From NCBI RefSeq assembly GCF_014930455.1, contig NZ_JAAIYO010000016.1, positions 62,001 to 126,000 on the forward strand: a stretch of DNA of 64,000 bases, written 5' to 3'. How positions within the stretch are numbered: position 1 is the first letter of the stretch; the number at the start of each line of letters is the position of its first letter. Positions 1 through 9,741 of the stretch are shown here, piece by piece. A program made the position numbers and the translations under genes. The stretch is from Corallococcus soli (GTDB lineage Bacteria > Myxococcota > Myxococcia > Myxococcales > Myxococcaceae). Under the pieces are notes generated by a model. That model saw nothing but the letters and a program-made list of their open reading frames with translations, had not been told where the DNA came from and did not search any database.

Positions 1-739
1 TCATGCCGGCCGTCGGATCCGAGTGGGCCTGCCCGAGCGCGCCACCGAGCAGCGAGCTGCCCGCGGTGCCGACGGCGCCGACGACGCCCGTCACGCCCTG
101 GGCCACGCCCTGCACGCCCTGGGAGACCGCCTGCACGCCCTGGGTGGCGGCCTGCACCAGCTCCGTGATGCTGCTGATCACGGAGGTGATGCCCTCCAGC
201 AGCTTGCCGAGGCTCTCGGTCTTGCTGGAGCCGCCGGCGGAGAAGCCGTCCGCCTGGAGCGACTGCATCAGGGGCGAGGAGAGCGTGGCGTCAGGCCGCT
301 GGGCGCCGCCGGGCAGCGAGGGCGCGGAGAGCGTGGCGTCCGGCAGCTGGGCGCCGCCGGGCAGCGAAGGAGGGGAGAGCATGGGGCCAGGCAGCTGGGC
401 GCCGTTGAGCAGCGAGGACGCGGAGAGCATGGCGTCCGGCAGCTGGGTGGCGGTGTCGAGGAGCGAGGACGACGAGAACCTGGAGTCCGGCTTCTGGGGG
501 CCGTTCGGAGCGTTGGGCGAGGAGGGCCTGGCGTCCGGCTTCTGGGGAGCGTTCGGCGAGTTGGGAGTGGAGAGCTTGGAGTCCGGCTTCTGGGGGCCGT
601 TCGGAGCGTTGGGCGAGGAGGGCCTGGCGTCCGGCTTCTGGGGGACGTTCGGCGAGCTCGGCTTGGAAGACGGGATGTCCTGCGCGGGGGGACGGCGGAT
701 GGCGTTGGTGGAGGAGCCGCGAGCGGAGGAGAGCTTCAT
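1..739 (-). CDS. Repeat-rich hypothetical protein, C-terminus cut by window edge
   Basis: The gene reads from an ATG at 739 off the left edge; 246 residues are visible without a stop. After a basic start (MKLSSARGSSTNAIRR) residues 28-155 are eight tandem 16-residue units. The first four have a consensus near PNAPNGPQKPDxxxSS and the last four near SLPGGAQLPDATLSA. From residue 175 a G/V/Q-rich helix-like stretch follows (TQGVQAVSQGVQGVAQGV). No signal peptide is evident. I do not recognise a family; a low-complexity leader in front of a larger C-terminal domain outside the window is likely, which could be an effector or surface protein, but this is inference. The ribosome site before 739 is weak. 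Confidence 0.6.
   Translation of the reverse strand, partial: MKLSSARGSSTNAIRRPPAQDIPSSKPSSPNVPQKPDARPSSPNAPNGPQKPDSKLSTPNSPNAPQKPDARPSSPNAPNGPQKPDSRFSSSSLLDTATQLPDAMLSASSLLNGAQLPGPMLSPPSLPGGAQLPDATLSAPSLPGGAQRPDATLSSPLMQSLQADGFSAGGSSKTESLGKLLEGITSVISSITELVQAATQGVQAVSQGVQGVAQGVTGVVGAVGTAGSSLLGGALGQAHSDPTAGM
481..672. repeat. Two near-identical 96-bp tandem repeats, each of two 48-bp units
   Basis: Positions 481-576 and 577-672 are a direct duplication. About the first 65 bases are identical, and the rest differs at a few sites. Each copy holds two 48-bp subunits that match the 16-residue protein repeat of the minus-strand gene covering them. The frame is kept, so copy number can change without breaking the gene. 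Confidence 0.85.
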
Positions 740-1049
740 GGGGGAACTCGTTTCGGAAGAAGAGGGTGGTTGCCGCGTTCAGCGTTGAGTCCACCCATAG
801 CAGCGGGCGTGCCAGCGCCCTGGAAGCCTGGGGCACGCGCAATCCATTGATCTTCCTCGGCTTGGAAGCGCGCCAACGCGGCGCCGCGCGGCGCGGCCTG
901 ATGACCGCCGTCATTCCCTGGTGTCTCCTGTCACCATGCGCGGTCCGCGACGTGGGGGGGATTCGGCTCGAACCAGCGGGAACGCGCCTGCGGGCAGTGG
1001 GTCGCCCTGCTTGGGAGCGGCGGCAATCGAGTCCATGCCGCGCGGCGCT
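740..1049. other. Intergenic stretch, no gene seen
   Basis: This 310-bp gap lies between the 5' end of the repeat protein and the 3' end of the 2OG oxygenase gene, both on the minus strand. It must hold the promoter of the repeat protein. The open frames crossing it have no initiation site and no recognisable product. A TTCGAGCC-like string near 965-975 in minus orientation does not fold into a tRNA. Confidence 0.6.
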
Positions 1050-1789
1050 TCAGGTCGCGTCGTGGAAGATGATGCCCGCGGTATGTCGTTGCCCTGAGCG
1101 CACCCGGCTGACGCCGTGCCGGAGGTTGACGCGGTAGGTGCCCCGCGTGCCCTGCACCGGGCGGTGATGCACCGCGAAGACGACCGCGTCGCCCTGTCGC
1201 AGGGGGACGACCTCCGGCCGTGACTGCATCCGGGGCCGCTGCTCCGACAGCACGAACTCCCCGCCCGTGAAGTCCCGCCCCGGCTCGGACAGGAGGAGGG
1301 CCACTTGGAGCGGGAAGACGTGCTCCCCGTACAGGTCCTGGTGCAGGCAGTTGTAGTCCTCCGGGCCGTACCGCAGCAGCAGGGGCGTGGGCCGCGCCTG
1401 TCCCGCCGCGTGACAGCGCGCGAGGAAGTCCGCGTGGACATCCGGATACCGCACGTCGATGCCCATCGCCGTGTTCCAGCGGTTCGCAATGGGCGCGAGC
1501 CAGGGATACAGCGCCGTCCTCAGCTCCGACACCACCTCCGGCAGGGGATACTCGAAGTATTGGTATTCCCCCCGCCCGAACCCGTGACGCGCCATCACCA
1601 CCCGGCTGCGAAACGCATCCTCTACGTCGTACAGCAGCGCCAGGGCCTCGCACTCCTCGGGGGTGAGCAGCCGCTCCACGCTCGCGCAGCCCCGTGCATC
1701 CAGTTCCTTGGCCACCATGTCCCACGCCACCGCGCCCACCCGGGCCGCAATCCCAGCCATGGGGGCCTTCACGAGCGCGCCTCCCGCCC

Positions 1790-1793
<4 letters not shown>
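1050..1793 (-). CDS. 2-oxoglutarate/Fe(II)-dependent oxygenase of the prolyl-hydroxylase type (Ada-linked)
   Basis: A 247-residue cytosolic protein. The C-terminal half shows a double-stranded beta-helix oxygenase pattern: iron ligands H151 and D153 (CLHQDLYGEH), a distal His at 209 or 210 (FAVHHRPV) and R221 (TYRVNLRHG) as the likely 2-oxoglutarate-binding Arg. The phrase DFTGGEFVLSEQRPRMQSR fits the COG3826-like family. The ATG overlaps the ada stop codon as ATGA, so the two genes are translationally coupled. Because it is joined to ada, a role in repair of alkylation damage to nucleic acid or in modification of a protein partner is plausible, in the manner of AlkB. However, the fold details look more like prolyl 4-hydroxylase than AlkB, so the substrate is unknown. 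Confidence 0.8.
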
Positions 1794-2863
<1,070 letters not shown>

Positions 2864-2956
2864 GTGCGTTGCCTCCCAGCGGTCTCCATGACCACGCCAG
2901 GAAGCTAACCCCGGCGCTCCAGGCCAGCACTCCGCGTCTTGCTCTTGAATTCGGAA

Positions 2957-2993
2957 GGGGCCCCGCGCCCCGGCACCTGGAGCGCGGGGCCCC
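2957..2993 (-). terminator. Strong hairpin after the deoxyhypusine synthase gene
   Basis: A perfect 12-bp stem (GGGGCCCCGCGC at 2957-2968 pairing with 2982-2993) has a 13-base loop. It lies just past the stop of the minus-strand gene at 3003 and ahead of ada. There is no T-run, only TTCCGAATTC in the downstream direction. Confidence 0.65.
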
Positions 2994-3002
2994 GCGAAGC
3001 CG

Positions 3003-4034
3003 CTACCGGCAGGCGTCCACGAGCCGGCGCTCCGGCCGCTGCGTCCAGCCGCGCTCATGGTAGGCGGCGCCCACCACCAGCGGCATCGTCACCGTGGCCT
3101 CGCCGTACACCATCTGTTCGTGCACGGTGGACACCTTGCCCCAGCTGCTGGCCTCGCGCAGCGTGGAGCCCGACAGCGCGCCGTCCCGTTCGTCCGCCAC
3201 GGTGAGCTGCACCGCGTACTTGTGCATGGACACCGGCTGGTCCACGAAGTCCGCCGCCACCACGATGTCCTGGGCGAAGTTCTTCGGCACGCCGCCGCCC
3301 ACAATGAAGAGGCCGGAGTCCTCCAGCTTCAGCCGGCACTTCGTCAGCTCCAGGAAGTCCCTGGCGCTGTCGATGGACACCTGCGGCTTCCCCGCCCGGT
3401 GCCACTGGTGGTGCACCAGCCCGAAGCCCGCCGAGCAGTCGCTGAACGCCGGGCAGAAGATGGGGACGCCCGCCTGGTGCGCCGCCAGCACCACGCTGTC
3501 CTTGTTCTTCGCGTGCGTCTCCAGGTAGCGGCCCATCTCGGTGATGAACTCGCGCGAGGAGTACGGCCGGGGCTCCAGCTCCGCGGCGATGGCCGCGATG
3601 GTCGCGTCGCACACCCGCAGCTGGTCCTCGTCGATGTACGTGTCGTAGATGCGGTCGATGCTCAGGTCGCGCAGCGCGTTGTCGTCCGCGTCCGCGCGGC
3701 CCTTGTAGTGGTGGAAGCCCAGGGCCTCGAAGAAGTCCTGGTCCACGATGAGCGCGCCCGTGGAGACGATGGCGTCCACCATCCGGTGACGCACCATGTC
3801 CACCACCACCTGCTTCAGGCCGGCGGAGAACAGGCTGCCGGCGAGGCAGAGGATGACCCCGCACTTCTCGTCACGGAGCATGGCGTCATAGAGGCTGGCG
3901 GCGCGGCCCAGGTTGCGCGCCTGGAAGGCCATGTGGCCCATGGCCTGGACGAGCGGGCGCACGTCGAAGGCCTTGATGTCGATGTGTTGGATGGTGTCGC
4001 GAAGCAGCGCCTGCTTGCTGGGAGTCGTTGTCAC
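3003..4034 (-). CDS. Deoxyhypusine synthase family protein
   Basis: A 343-residue protein clearly related to eukaryotic and archaeal deoxyhypusine synthase, which moves the aminobutyl group of spermidine to a lysine of eIF5A using NAD. It keeps GGGVPKNFAQ (nucleotide-binding region) and SSWGKVS, whose K300 matches the intermediate-forming Lys329 of the human enzyme. Bacteria lack eIF5A, and bacterial members are thought to act on small amines, for example making homospermidine or agmatine-derived products, so the true substrate is open. I chose the GTG at 4034 because the protein then begins MTTTPSKQALLRDTIQH, close to the usual length. A TTG at 4091 would add 19 residues. It is monocistronic and ends at a strong hairpin. 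Confidence 0.85.
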   Translation of the reverse strand: MTTTPSKQALLRDTIQHIDIKAFDVRPLVQAMGHMAFQARNLGRAASLYDAMLRDEKCGVILCLAGSLFSAGLKQVVVDMVRHRMVDAIVSTGALIVDQDFFEALGFHHYKGRADADDNALRDLSIDRIYDTYIDEDQLRVCDATIAAIAAELEPRPYSSREFITEMGRYLETHAKNKDSVVLAAHQAGVPIFCPAFSDCSAGFGLVHHQWHRAGKPQVSIDSARDFLELTKCRLKLEDSGLFIVGGGVPKNFAQDIVVAADFVDQPVSMHKYAVQLTVADERDGALSGSTLREASSWGKVSTVHEQMVYGEATVTMPLVVGAAYHERGWTQRPERRLVDACR

Positions 4035-4286
4035 GGCGGGTGTACCCCGACGGCCTTGGATGGAGGTCGGGAGGCCCTGGGCCGACAACAAGCGCCACCC
4101 GAGACGTCCTACGGTCCGGCCCGCGAACGGGGGAGACCGCCATCGGAGACGTCAGGTGGCGTGCGACATGCGCCCCCTATCACGCCAGCCAGGCAGGTGC
4201 GAGTCATTCATGGCCTGCACGCTCGGGGGCGGCGTGACAGGATGCCGCGCCGCACTTCCCAACTCCCAGTACGAGATGAGCAAGCC

Positions 4287-7200
4287 ATGCCCCACCTCCG
4301 ACTGATGTGGAAACGCTCCCGTCTGCTTGGGTCCACGCTGCTGGCCTGTGCCGCGGCCCCCGCCTGGGCGGCCCCCGCGCCCGTCGCCGTCCCCAACGCA
4401 GGCTTTGAAGCCACCGCTGGCGCGGGCCTCCCCAAGGGCTGGTCCGTCTCCGGCCAGGGCAAGGTGTCCACCAGCCCCGACGCGAAGGCGGAGGGCAGCC
4501 GCGGGCTCGTGATTGAGAGCCCCCAGGGCGGCGCCGAAACGACCGTGCAGTCGGACGCGGTGAAGCTCCAGGTGGGCCGCCTCTACCGGCTGAGCGCGTG
4601 GGTGCGCACGAAGGGCGTGCAGGCGGATGCCCAGGCGCGCTACCCCACGGCGCTGGGGGCATGTCTGTCCATGCAGAGCTTCCCCTTCACCAACTGCTCG
4701 CCGCCGCAGGGCGCGGACGCCAGCGGCCGGGTGCAGGTGATGTTCTTCGCCACCCAGTCCACCGACCGCGTGCAGGCGCACCTGGGCCACAACGGCAAGG
4801 CCACCGGCACCGCGTGGTTCGACGACGTGAAGCTGGAGGAGGTGGACGACATCACCGCGTACGTCCCCATGGAGAGCGTGCGCTGGGCCGGCAAGGGCTT
4901 CCGGTATGACGACGGCGGCTGGGTGTACGTGCACATCGAGGGCGAGCCCTACGAGCGCGGCCGGCAGTTCGGTGAACTCGTGCCCCAGGAGATCGTCCGC
5001 TACATGGAGAAGCTGGGCATCCAGAAGGACAAGGCGGACGCTGGCAAGGGCTGGGCGCAGGTGCGCCTGCTCGCGGACTCGCTCTTCCTGCGCCGCTTCG
5101 ACGCGGAGTTCCTGGAGGAGATGAAGGGCATCGCGGACGGCGCCAACGTGGGCGGCGCGAAGTTCAAGGGCCCGGATGGCAAGGAGCGCGACCTGGACGT
5201 GCTGGACATCGTCGCGCTCAACTCGGCGGTGGACCTGGGCCAGCTGGAGGACGCCAACCGCGTGACAGCGTCCCCGCTGTCCGGCCGCACCTTCCTCAAG
5301 GGCGAGGACGAGAACGGCCGGGCGGGGGAGGGCGACCACTGCTCGTCGTTCGTCGCCACGAAGTCCGCGACGAAGGACGGCCGCGTCGTCATGGGGCAGA
5401 TCTTCATGTGGAACGGCTACACCGGCGTCCACTGGGACGTGGTGCTGGACGTGCAGCCCACGAAGGGCCGCCGCTTCGTGATGCAGACCTTCCCGGGCGG
5501 CATCCACAGCGGCTCGGATTGGTTCATCAACGACGCGGGCATCGTCATCGGTGAGACGACCGTGGGCCAGACGCCCTTCAACATCGACGGCACCCCGCAG
5601 AGCAACCGCATCCGGCGGGCGGCGCAGTACGCGTCGTCCATCGACGACGTGGAGCGCATCCTCAAGGACCGCAACAACGGCCTGTACACCAACGACTGGA
5701 CGCTGGCGGACACCAAGACGGACGAGGGCGCGTGCCTGCTGCTCGGCACGAACAAGGCGCGCCTGTGGCGCACCGGCAGCAAGGGCAAGCCCGCGGACAC
5801 GCCCGGAAACCTCAAGGACTTCATCTGGGCCAACAACAACAACCGCGACCCGGAGGTGCGCAAGGAGTCCGTGCCCAACGCGAGCAACGCCCCGGTGGAC
5901 CTGGCCTTCAACACCTGGAACCGCGACATCGCCTTCCAGGAGGCCTATGCCCGGTACGGCAAGGCCGGCTTCGACGTGGAGAGCGCCACGCGGATGCTGG
6001 CCACCAGCCCCATCAACCGCCCCCACGCGTGTGACGGCAAGGTCACCACGTCGGAGATGGCGGAGAAGCTGATGTTCCTGGCGCACTTCGGCAAGACGAC
6101 GCTGCGCGAGAAGATGGTGGGCAGCCGCTGGATCCCGGACCTGCCCGGCGCCACGCCGCACCTGTCCCTGGGCTACACCGCCTTCAGCCCCGTCTACGTG
6201 GCGGACAAGCTCAAGGCCGCGAAGGCGAAGCAGAAGCCCGAGCCCAAGGTGGAGAAGCCGAAGAAGGACTTCACCCGGGTGAAGGAGGCGCTCGCCTTCG
6301 ATGAGAAGAAGCTGTGGGCCAACACGGTGTTCCCCGCCACGGATGGGGAGAACTGGTTCGTCAGCGGCTCGGCCGCGTACTGGACCCAGCTCAAGGAGCT
6401 GCCGGAGGGGGACGACGCGCTCCAGAAGGCGTTTGATCATCAGCGGGACGCGCTCGCGGAGCTCAATGCCCGCTACCTCTACGTCTCCTCGCGCGAAGGA
6501 GACGTGGTGCCCACGGCCGCCCGCACCGACTACGGGCGCTATGGCCAGTACGCGGTGCCCCGCATCAAGGGCACCTACCTGCTGCACCAGCTGCGGCTGA
6601 CGCTGGGCAACGCGAAGTTCGCGCAGGTGATGGCGGCGGTGCACGGCCGCTTCGCGAACAAGAAGCTGTCCACCCAGGACTTCATCAAGACGGCGTCGGC
6701 GGCCGCGGGCCGGGACGTGTCGCCGCTCGTGAACCAGTGGGTGGCGCGTGAGGGGCTACCCGCGCCGCGCCTCACCTCGCGCGCCCAGAAGGCGAAGGAG
6801 GGCTACGAGGTGGTGCTGAAGGTGGAGCAGTCCGGCAAGCCCTGGCAGTTCGCCACGCTGGTGGAGGTGCAGACGGAGAAGGGCGCCACGCTGGAGCGCG
6901 TGGAGGTGAAGGGCGCCAGCGACACCTTCACCGTGAAGGTCGCGGACAAGCCGGTGCGCGTGGTGTTCAACGTGGGCAACGACATCCCCGTGGCCCGCGA
7001 GCGCTACCAGACCCTGGCCAACACGCTGGACGACTGGGAGAAGCTGCTCTTCGTGTACGGCTCCGCCCGTCAGGTGGAGTCCATGCGCACGCTGGCGCTG
7101 AACTACCGCGAGCAACTGGCGGACGCGTCGCCGGAGAAGCTGGCCCCACTCAAGCCGGACGCGGAGGTGACGGACGCGGAGCTGGCGGAGCGCGACCTCG

Positions 7201-7562
7201 TGGTGTTCGGTGGGGCTGAGGACAACGGGCTGCTCGCGCGGCTCCAGGCGGAGAAGAAGCTGCCGGTGGAGCTGGGCCGGCGCTACTTCCGCTGGCAGGG
7301 CAAGACGTATGGCCGCGCGGATGACGGCCTCGCCGTGGCGCTGCCCAACCCCTGGAACCCCAAGCGCACGCTGTACCTCTTCGTCGCCAACAGCGGCCTG
7401 GAGCTGTGGCACATGACGCGCACGTTCCAGCGCGGGCTCCAGAGCTGGGCCCTGTTCCGCGCCGGAGAGGTGAGCGGCAAGGGCTTCCACGCCACGGAGG
7501 GCCTCACGCAGGAGCTGTCCGTGGACCTGCCCGCGCCCAAGCTGGGCATGGCCACGCCCTGA
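4287..7562 (+). CDS. Secreted phospholipase B-like / C45-type Ntn hydrolase with carbohydrate-binding-like N-terminus
   Basis: A 1091-residue exported protein. A signal peptide (LLGSTLLACAAAPAWA) is followed by a beta-sandwich like CBM4/9 (about residues 30-185, ending TAWFDDVKLEE). Next is a phospholipase B-like/C45 acyltransferase region (about 200-620) whose candidate N-terminal nucleophile is C352 (GDHCSSFVATK), with NDAGIVIGETTVGQTPFN further on. A charged K/P linker near 645-660 leads to a region resembling the helical C-terminus of M1 aminopeptidases (about 760-825, KGTYLLHQLRLTLGNAKF), but no HExxH is seen. The last 270 residues are unassigned. In the C45/PLB families the Cys is freed by self-cleavage; that predicts processing before C352. 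It could be a hydrolase of lipids or peptides used in predation. The ATG at 4287 keeps an intact signal peptide. Confidence 0.75.
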   Translation: MPHLRLMWKRSRLLGSTLLACAAAPAWAAPAPVAVPNAGFEATAGAGLPKGWSVSGQGKVSTSPDAKAEGSRGLVIESPQGGAETTVQSDAVKLQVGRLYRLSAWVRTKGVQADAQARYPTALGACLSMQSFPFTNCSPPQGADASGRVQVMFFATQSTDRVQAHLGHNGKATGTAWFDDVKLEEVDDITAYVPMESVRWAGKGFRYDDGGWVYVHIEGEPYERGRQFGELVPQEIVRYMEKLGIQKDKADAGKGWAQVRLLADSLFLRRFDAEFLEEMKGIADGANVGGAKFKGPDGKERDLDVLDIVALNSAVDLGQLEDANRVTASPLSGRTFLKGEDENGRAGEGDHCSSFVATKSATKDGRVVMGQIFMWNGYTGVHWDVVLDVQPTKGRRFVMQTFPGGIHSGSDWFINDAGIVIGETTVGQTPFNIDGTPQSNRIRRAAQYASSIDDVERILKDRNNGLYTNDWTLADTKTDEGACLLLGTNKARLWRTGSKGKPADTPGNLKDFIWANNNNRDPEVRKESVPNASNAPVDLAFNTWNRDIAFQEAYARYGKAGFDVESATRMLATSPINRPHACDGKVTTSEMAEKLMFLAHFGKTTLREKMVGSRWIPDLPGATPHLSLGYTAFSPVYVADKLKAAKAKQKPEPKVEKPKKDFTRVKEALAFDEKKLWANTVFPATDGENWFVSGSAAYWTQLKELPEGDDALQKAFDHQRDALAELNARYLYVSSREGDVVPTAARTDYGRYGQYAVPRIKGTYLLHQLRLTLGNAKFAQVMAAVHGRFANKKLSTQDFIKTASAAAGRDVSPLVNQWVAREGLPAPRLTSRAQKAKEGYEVVLKVEQSGKPWQFATLVEVQTEKGATLERVEVKGASDTFTVKVADKPVRVVFNVGNDIPVARERYQTLANTLDDWEKLLFVYGSARQVESMRTLALNYREQLADASPEKLAPLKPDAEVTDAELAERDLVVFGGAEDNGLLARLQAEKKLPVELGRRYFRWQGKTYGRADDGLAVALPNPWNPKRTLYLFVANSGLELWHMTRTFQRGLQSWALFRAGEVSGKGFHATEGLTQELSVDLPAPKLGMATP

Positions 7563-7580
7563 TTCGAGGGGCCGCCTCTC

Positions 7581-7611
7581 CCCGGGTGGAAGTCCTACGC
7601 TTCCGCCCGGG
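7581..7611 (+). terminator. Hairpin terminator after the phospholipase B-like gene
   Basis: CCCGGGTGGAAG (7581-7592) pairs with CTTCCGCCCGGG (7600-7611), a 12-bp stem with one wobble and a 7-base loop. It starts 19 bases after the stop. There is no T-run. It separates this gene from the toxin gene downstream. Confidence 0.65.
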
Positions 7612-7656
7612 CCTGATTCACTGACGGTCAGCAGTGGTCCGGCTTTTGGAGGTCCT

Positions 7657-8955
7657 GTGCGTTTGGTCGCAGTTGTCTCGTTGTTGTTGTTCGCGGGGGG
7701 ATGTGCGACCGCTCGCGTCGTCCACCTTGATGCTGGAGACGGCAGGCAGGTGCTCCACGAGTCGGTGGAGGTTGATCCAGTTCAGGTGGGCGAGGACGAG
7801 TTCAAATTGGCCCTCACACAGCTCATCCTCGACCTGCGCATGGACGTTGCCTTCCACGAGATGGATGCAGCGGACGCACGGGGATGGGCCCGGTCCAGGA
7901 CGCTGCTTGCATCGTCGAAGGGCCTCGCGGATTCGGGAGCGGATGCTACCCCCGAGTCGTTGTACGCACGCATCTGCCCCGATCCAAATGACTGCCTGAG
8001 CCTGATGGGCGGGGCGGGGCTGGCGTTCTCTCGGAGGGACCGGACGCTCACGGCGCTGTCCTTCGCGCTCGATACTGTGTGGGGGAGTGTCGAGGCGGAG
8101 GTCGGGAAGCTGCTGAACCCGGTTGTGCTGAAGGCCATGTTGACGTCGGCGGCACTGACCGTGCTTCTCACGATGGCCATTCCAGAGCCGATCACCAAAG
8201 TCCTCGCGATAGCCCTGACGGCCGCGATGGTGGCGTACCTCGGTGTCGTGCCAGTCTGGGAAATAGGTCGCGGCTTCGTGAGACTCTGGGACGACGCAGA
8301 GAAGGCCACCAGTGTCATCGAGTTGCAGGACATAGGGCATCGGTTCGGCAAGACGCTTGGCACAAACGGCACGCGCGTCCTGGTGCTGCTCGTCACGACG
8401 GCCTTGGGCGGAAAAAGCGCGATGGCAGCCCGGGGACCCAAGCTCCCTGGCTTCTCCCAGGCCGCCCTTCGCGTACAGGCGGAAGCGGGATTCCAGCTTG
8501 GGACGGCACTGAATGGCGGCGTGACTTCCATCGCGATGCCCGCTGCGGGTGTGCTGAACGTGGCGCTGGCTCCAGGGGCTACCGCTGCCGTGGCGATGTA
8601 CTCGAACGGTATTCCGGGCGATGCCGAAGGGCCAATTCACCACATCTGCACGAACAAGAACCTGATTTCGGCTGTTACAGGTGGCCCGTGGACACCGAGA
8701 TGCGAGGATGTCTTCAAGAAAGCCGGGATGACACTCGAAAGCGCTTCAAACAAGGTGAGGCTCAATGGTCATGAAGGACCGCACCCTGAGAAATATCACA
8801 ACGCAGTGGTGGTTCGTCTTGAGCGTGCGGTCGCGCGATGTCGCACGACGGAGAGCTGTCGGGCCAGTTTGAGCGAGGAGCTTGCAAAGATTGCCAACGA
8901 GCTTCTGACGCCGGGCTCCCCGTTGCGGAGTCTCATCGTGAAGATGGAGGGGTGA
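7657..8955 (+). CDS. SitA-type lipoprotein toxin with C-terminal AHH nuclease domain
   Basis: A 432-residue lipoprotein. The signal peptide MRLVAVVSLLLFAGGC places the lipidated Cys at residue 16. A hydrophobic middle (about residues 145-205) precedes a C-terminal AHH/HNH-type nuclease motif: H328-H329 (GPIHHICTNKN), then FKKAGM, N and NGHEGPHPEKYHNAV. In Myxococcus, SitA lipoprotein toxins pass between kin by TraA/TraB outer-membrane exchange and kill cells lacking the matching SitI; this protein fits the SitA5-like group. GTG start at 7657 with GGAGG four bases upstream. The immunity gene begins one base after the stop. GC content and codon choice are visibly less extreme than in neighbours, a sign of transfer. 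Confidence 0.8.
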   Translation: MRLVAVVSLLLFAGGCATARVVHLDAGDGRQVLHESVEVDPVQVGEDEFKLALTQLILDLRMDVAFHEMDAADARGWARSRTLLASSKGLADSGADATPESLYARICPDPNDCLSLMGGAGLAFSRRDRTLTALSFALDTVWGSVEAEVGKLLNPVVLKAMLTSAALTVLLTMAIPEPITKVLAIALTAAMVAYLGVVPVWEIGRGFVRLWDDAEKATSVIELQDIGHRFGKTLGTNGTRVLVLLVTTALGGKSAMAARGPKLPGFSQAALRVQAEAGFQLGTALNGGVTSIAMPAAGVLNVALAPGATAAVAMYSNGIPGDAEGPIHHICTNKNLISAVTGGPWTPRCEDVFKKAGMTLESASNKVRLNGHEGPHPEKYHNAVVVRLERAVARCRTTESCRASLSEELAKIANELLTPGSPLRSLIVKMEG

Positions 8956-8956
8956 G

Positions 8957-9538
8957 GTGGCGCGTGACTTCTACTGGGTAGGTATTGCTGACGTGCCACA
9001 GTGGGTGGTCAGGACTCCTGCGCCTGCGGGCGGTGGCTTGTTCAAGGAGCCTTGGATGTTCGCGGAGGGGCGTGTGCTTCCAGATCCTGGACCCATGGAG
9101 GCGCAGATTTCACATCCTGGTGTGAAATGCGCATTTGTTTTGTCTGGGATAGAGCAAGCCCCCATCGTCAACGCAGCCGTCGCGAACGTCTTCAGAACCC
9201 TGGCTCCCGACGATGTGCAGCTTCTTCCAGTGTCGATTGAGCGAGAGTCCGAGTCCTACTTCGTCGTCAATGCCATCAGGTTGATGGATTGCATCGACGA
9301 AGCGCGATGCCAGGAGGTACAGCACTACCCCGAGAACTCCTTTCCTGAATACGAGGGAGAGTACCGCTGGATCTATGGCCTGCGAATCGACCCCTTGAGG
9401 ACCGAGGGGGCTCGGGTCTTTCGGCTGACGAAGTTCAAGACCGCGTTCGTCGTGTCGGACGACGTCAAGGAAGCCCTCGAAAGAGCCGGGAACCTGGGCG
9501 TGTCGTTCGAGCAGGTGACGGCGCCCACTGGAAGATGA
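8957..9538 (+). CDS. Immunity protein for the SitA-type toxin (Imm11/DUF1629-like)
   Basis: A 193-residue cytosolic protein beginning MARDFYWVGIADVPQWVV and ending with RVFRLTKFKTAFVVSDDVKEALERAG. That end is the usual finish of Imm11-type immunity proteins, where a 'vs.e..a.l.~.g..G..f' stretch closes the fold. The GTG start lies one base after the toxin stop, and its GGAGGGG ribosome site sits inside the last toxin codons, so the two are translated together. Its lower GC matches the toxin gene. I infer that it binds and blocks the AHH nuclease; the assignment rests on position and on the C-terminal pattern. Confidence 0.7.
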   Translation: MARDFYWVGIADVPQWVVRTPAPAGGGLFKEPWMFAEGRVLPDPGPMEAQISHPGVKCAFVLSGIEQAPIVNAAVANVFRTLAPDDVQLLPVSIERESESYFVVNAIRLMDCIDEARCQEVQHYPENSFPEYEGEYRWIYGLRIDPLRTEGARVFRLTKFKTAFVVSDDVKEALERAGNLGVSFEQVTAPTGR

Positions 9539-9582
9539 ACTGAGCAGCGAGGCCGGCAAGGCACTTGAGCATCCGCATGGCC

Positions 9583-9602
9583 GGGGCAAGGCGGATTGCC
9601 CC
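9583..9602. terminator. Small hairpin between convergent immunity and MFS genes
   Basis: GGGGCAA (9583-9589) pairs with TTGCCCC (9596-9602) across a 6-base loop. It lies in the 203-bp gap between convergent genes. There is no T-run, so termination strength is uncertain. Confidence 0.4.
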
Positions 9603-9741
9603 AGGAGCCGCCTGACCCACTTCCGAGTGTTGTTCCAACGGTTCCAGCCAATGGGCCCGAACGCCACTTCCTGCTGACTCCGACCGCGCCGAGGGTACAG
9701 AGCCCGTCTGGGATGCGTGCTTCGACAGCGACCAGGCCCCT

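Noticed and set aside
955-1000. TTCGAGCC-like T-loop on the minus strand, possible tRNA
   Set aside because: The flanking bases do not pair as a T-arm and no acceptor stem can be drawn.
3057-4286. Upstream extension of the phospholipase B-like gene
   Set aside because: It is antisense to the deoxyhypusine synthase gene. The extended protein is low complexity and Arg/His/Val-rich, while the ATG at 4287 gives a signal peptide.
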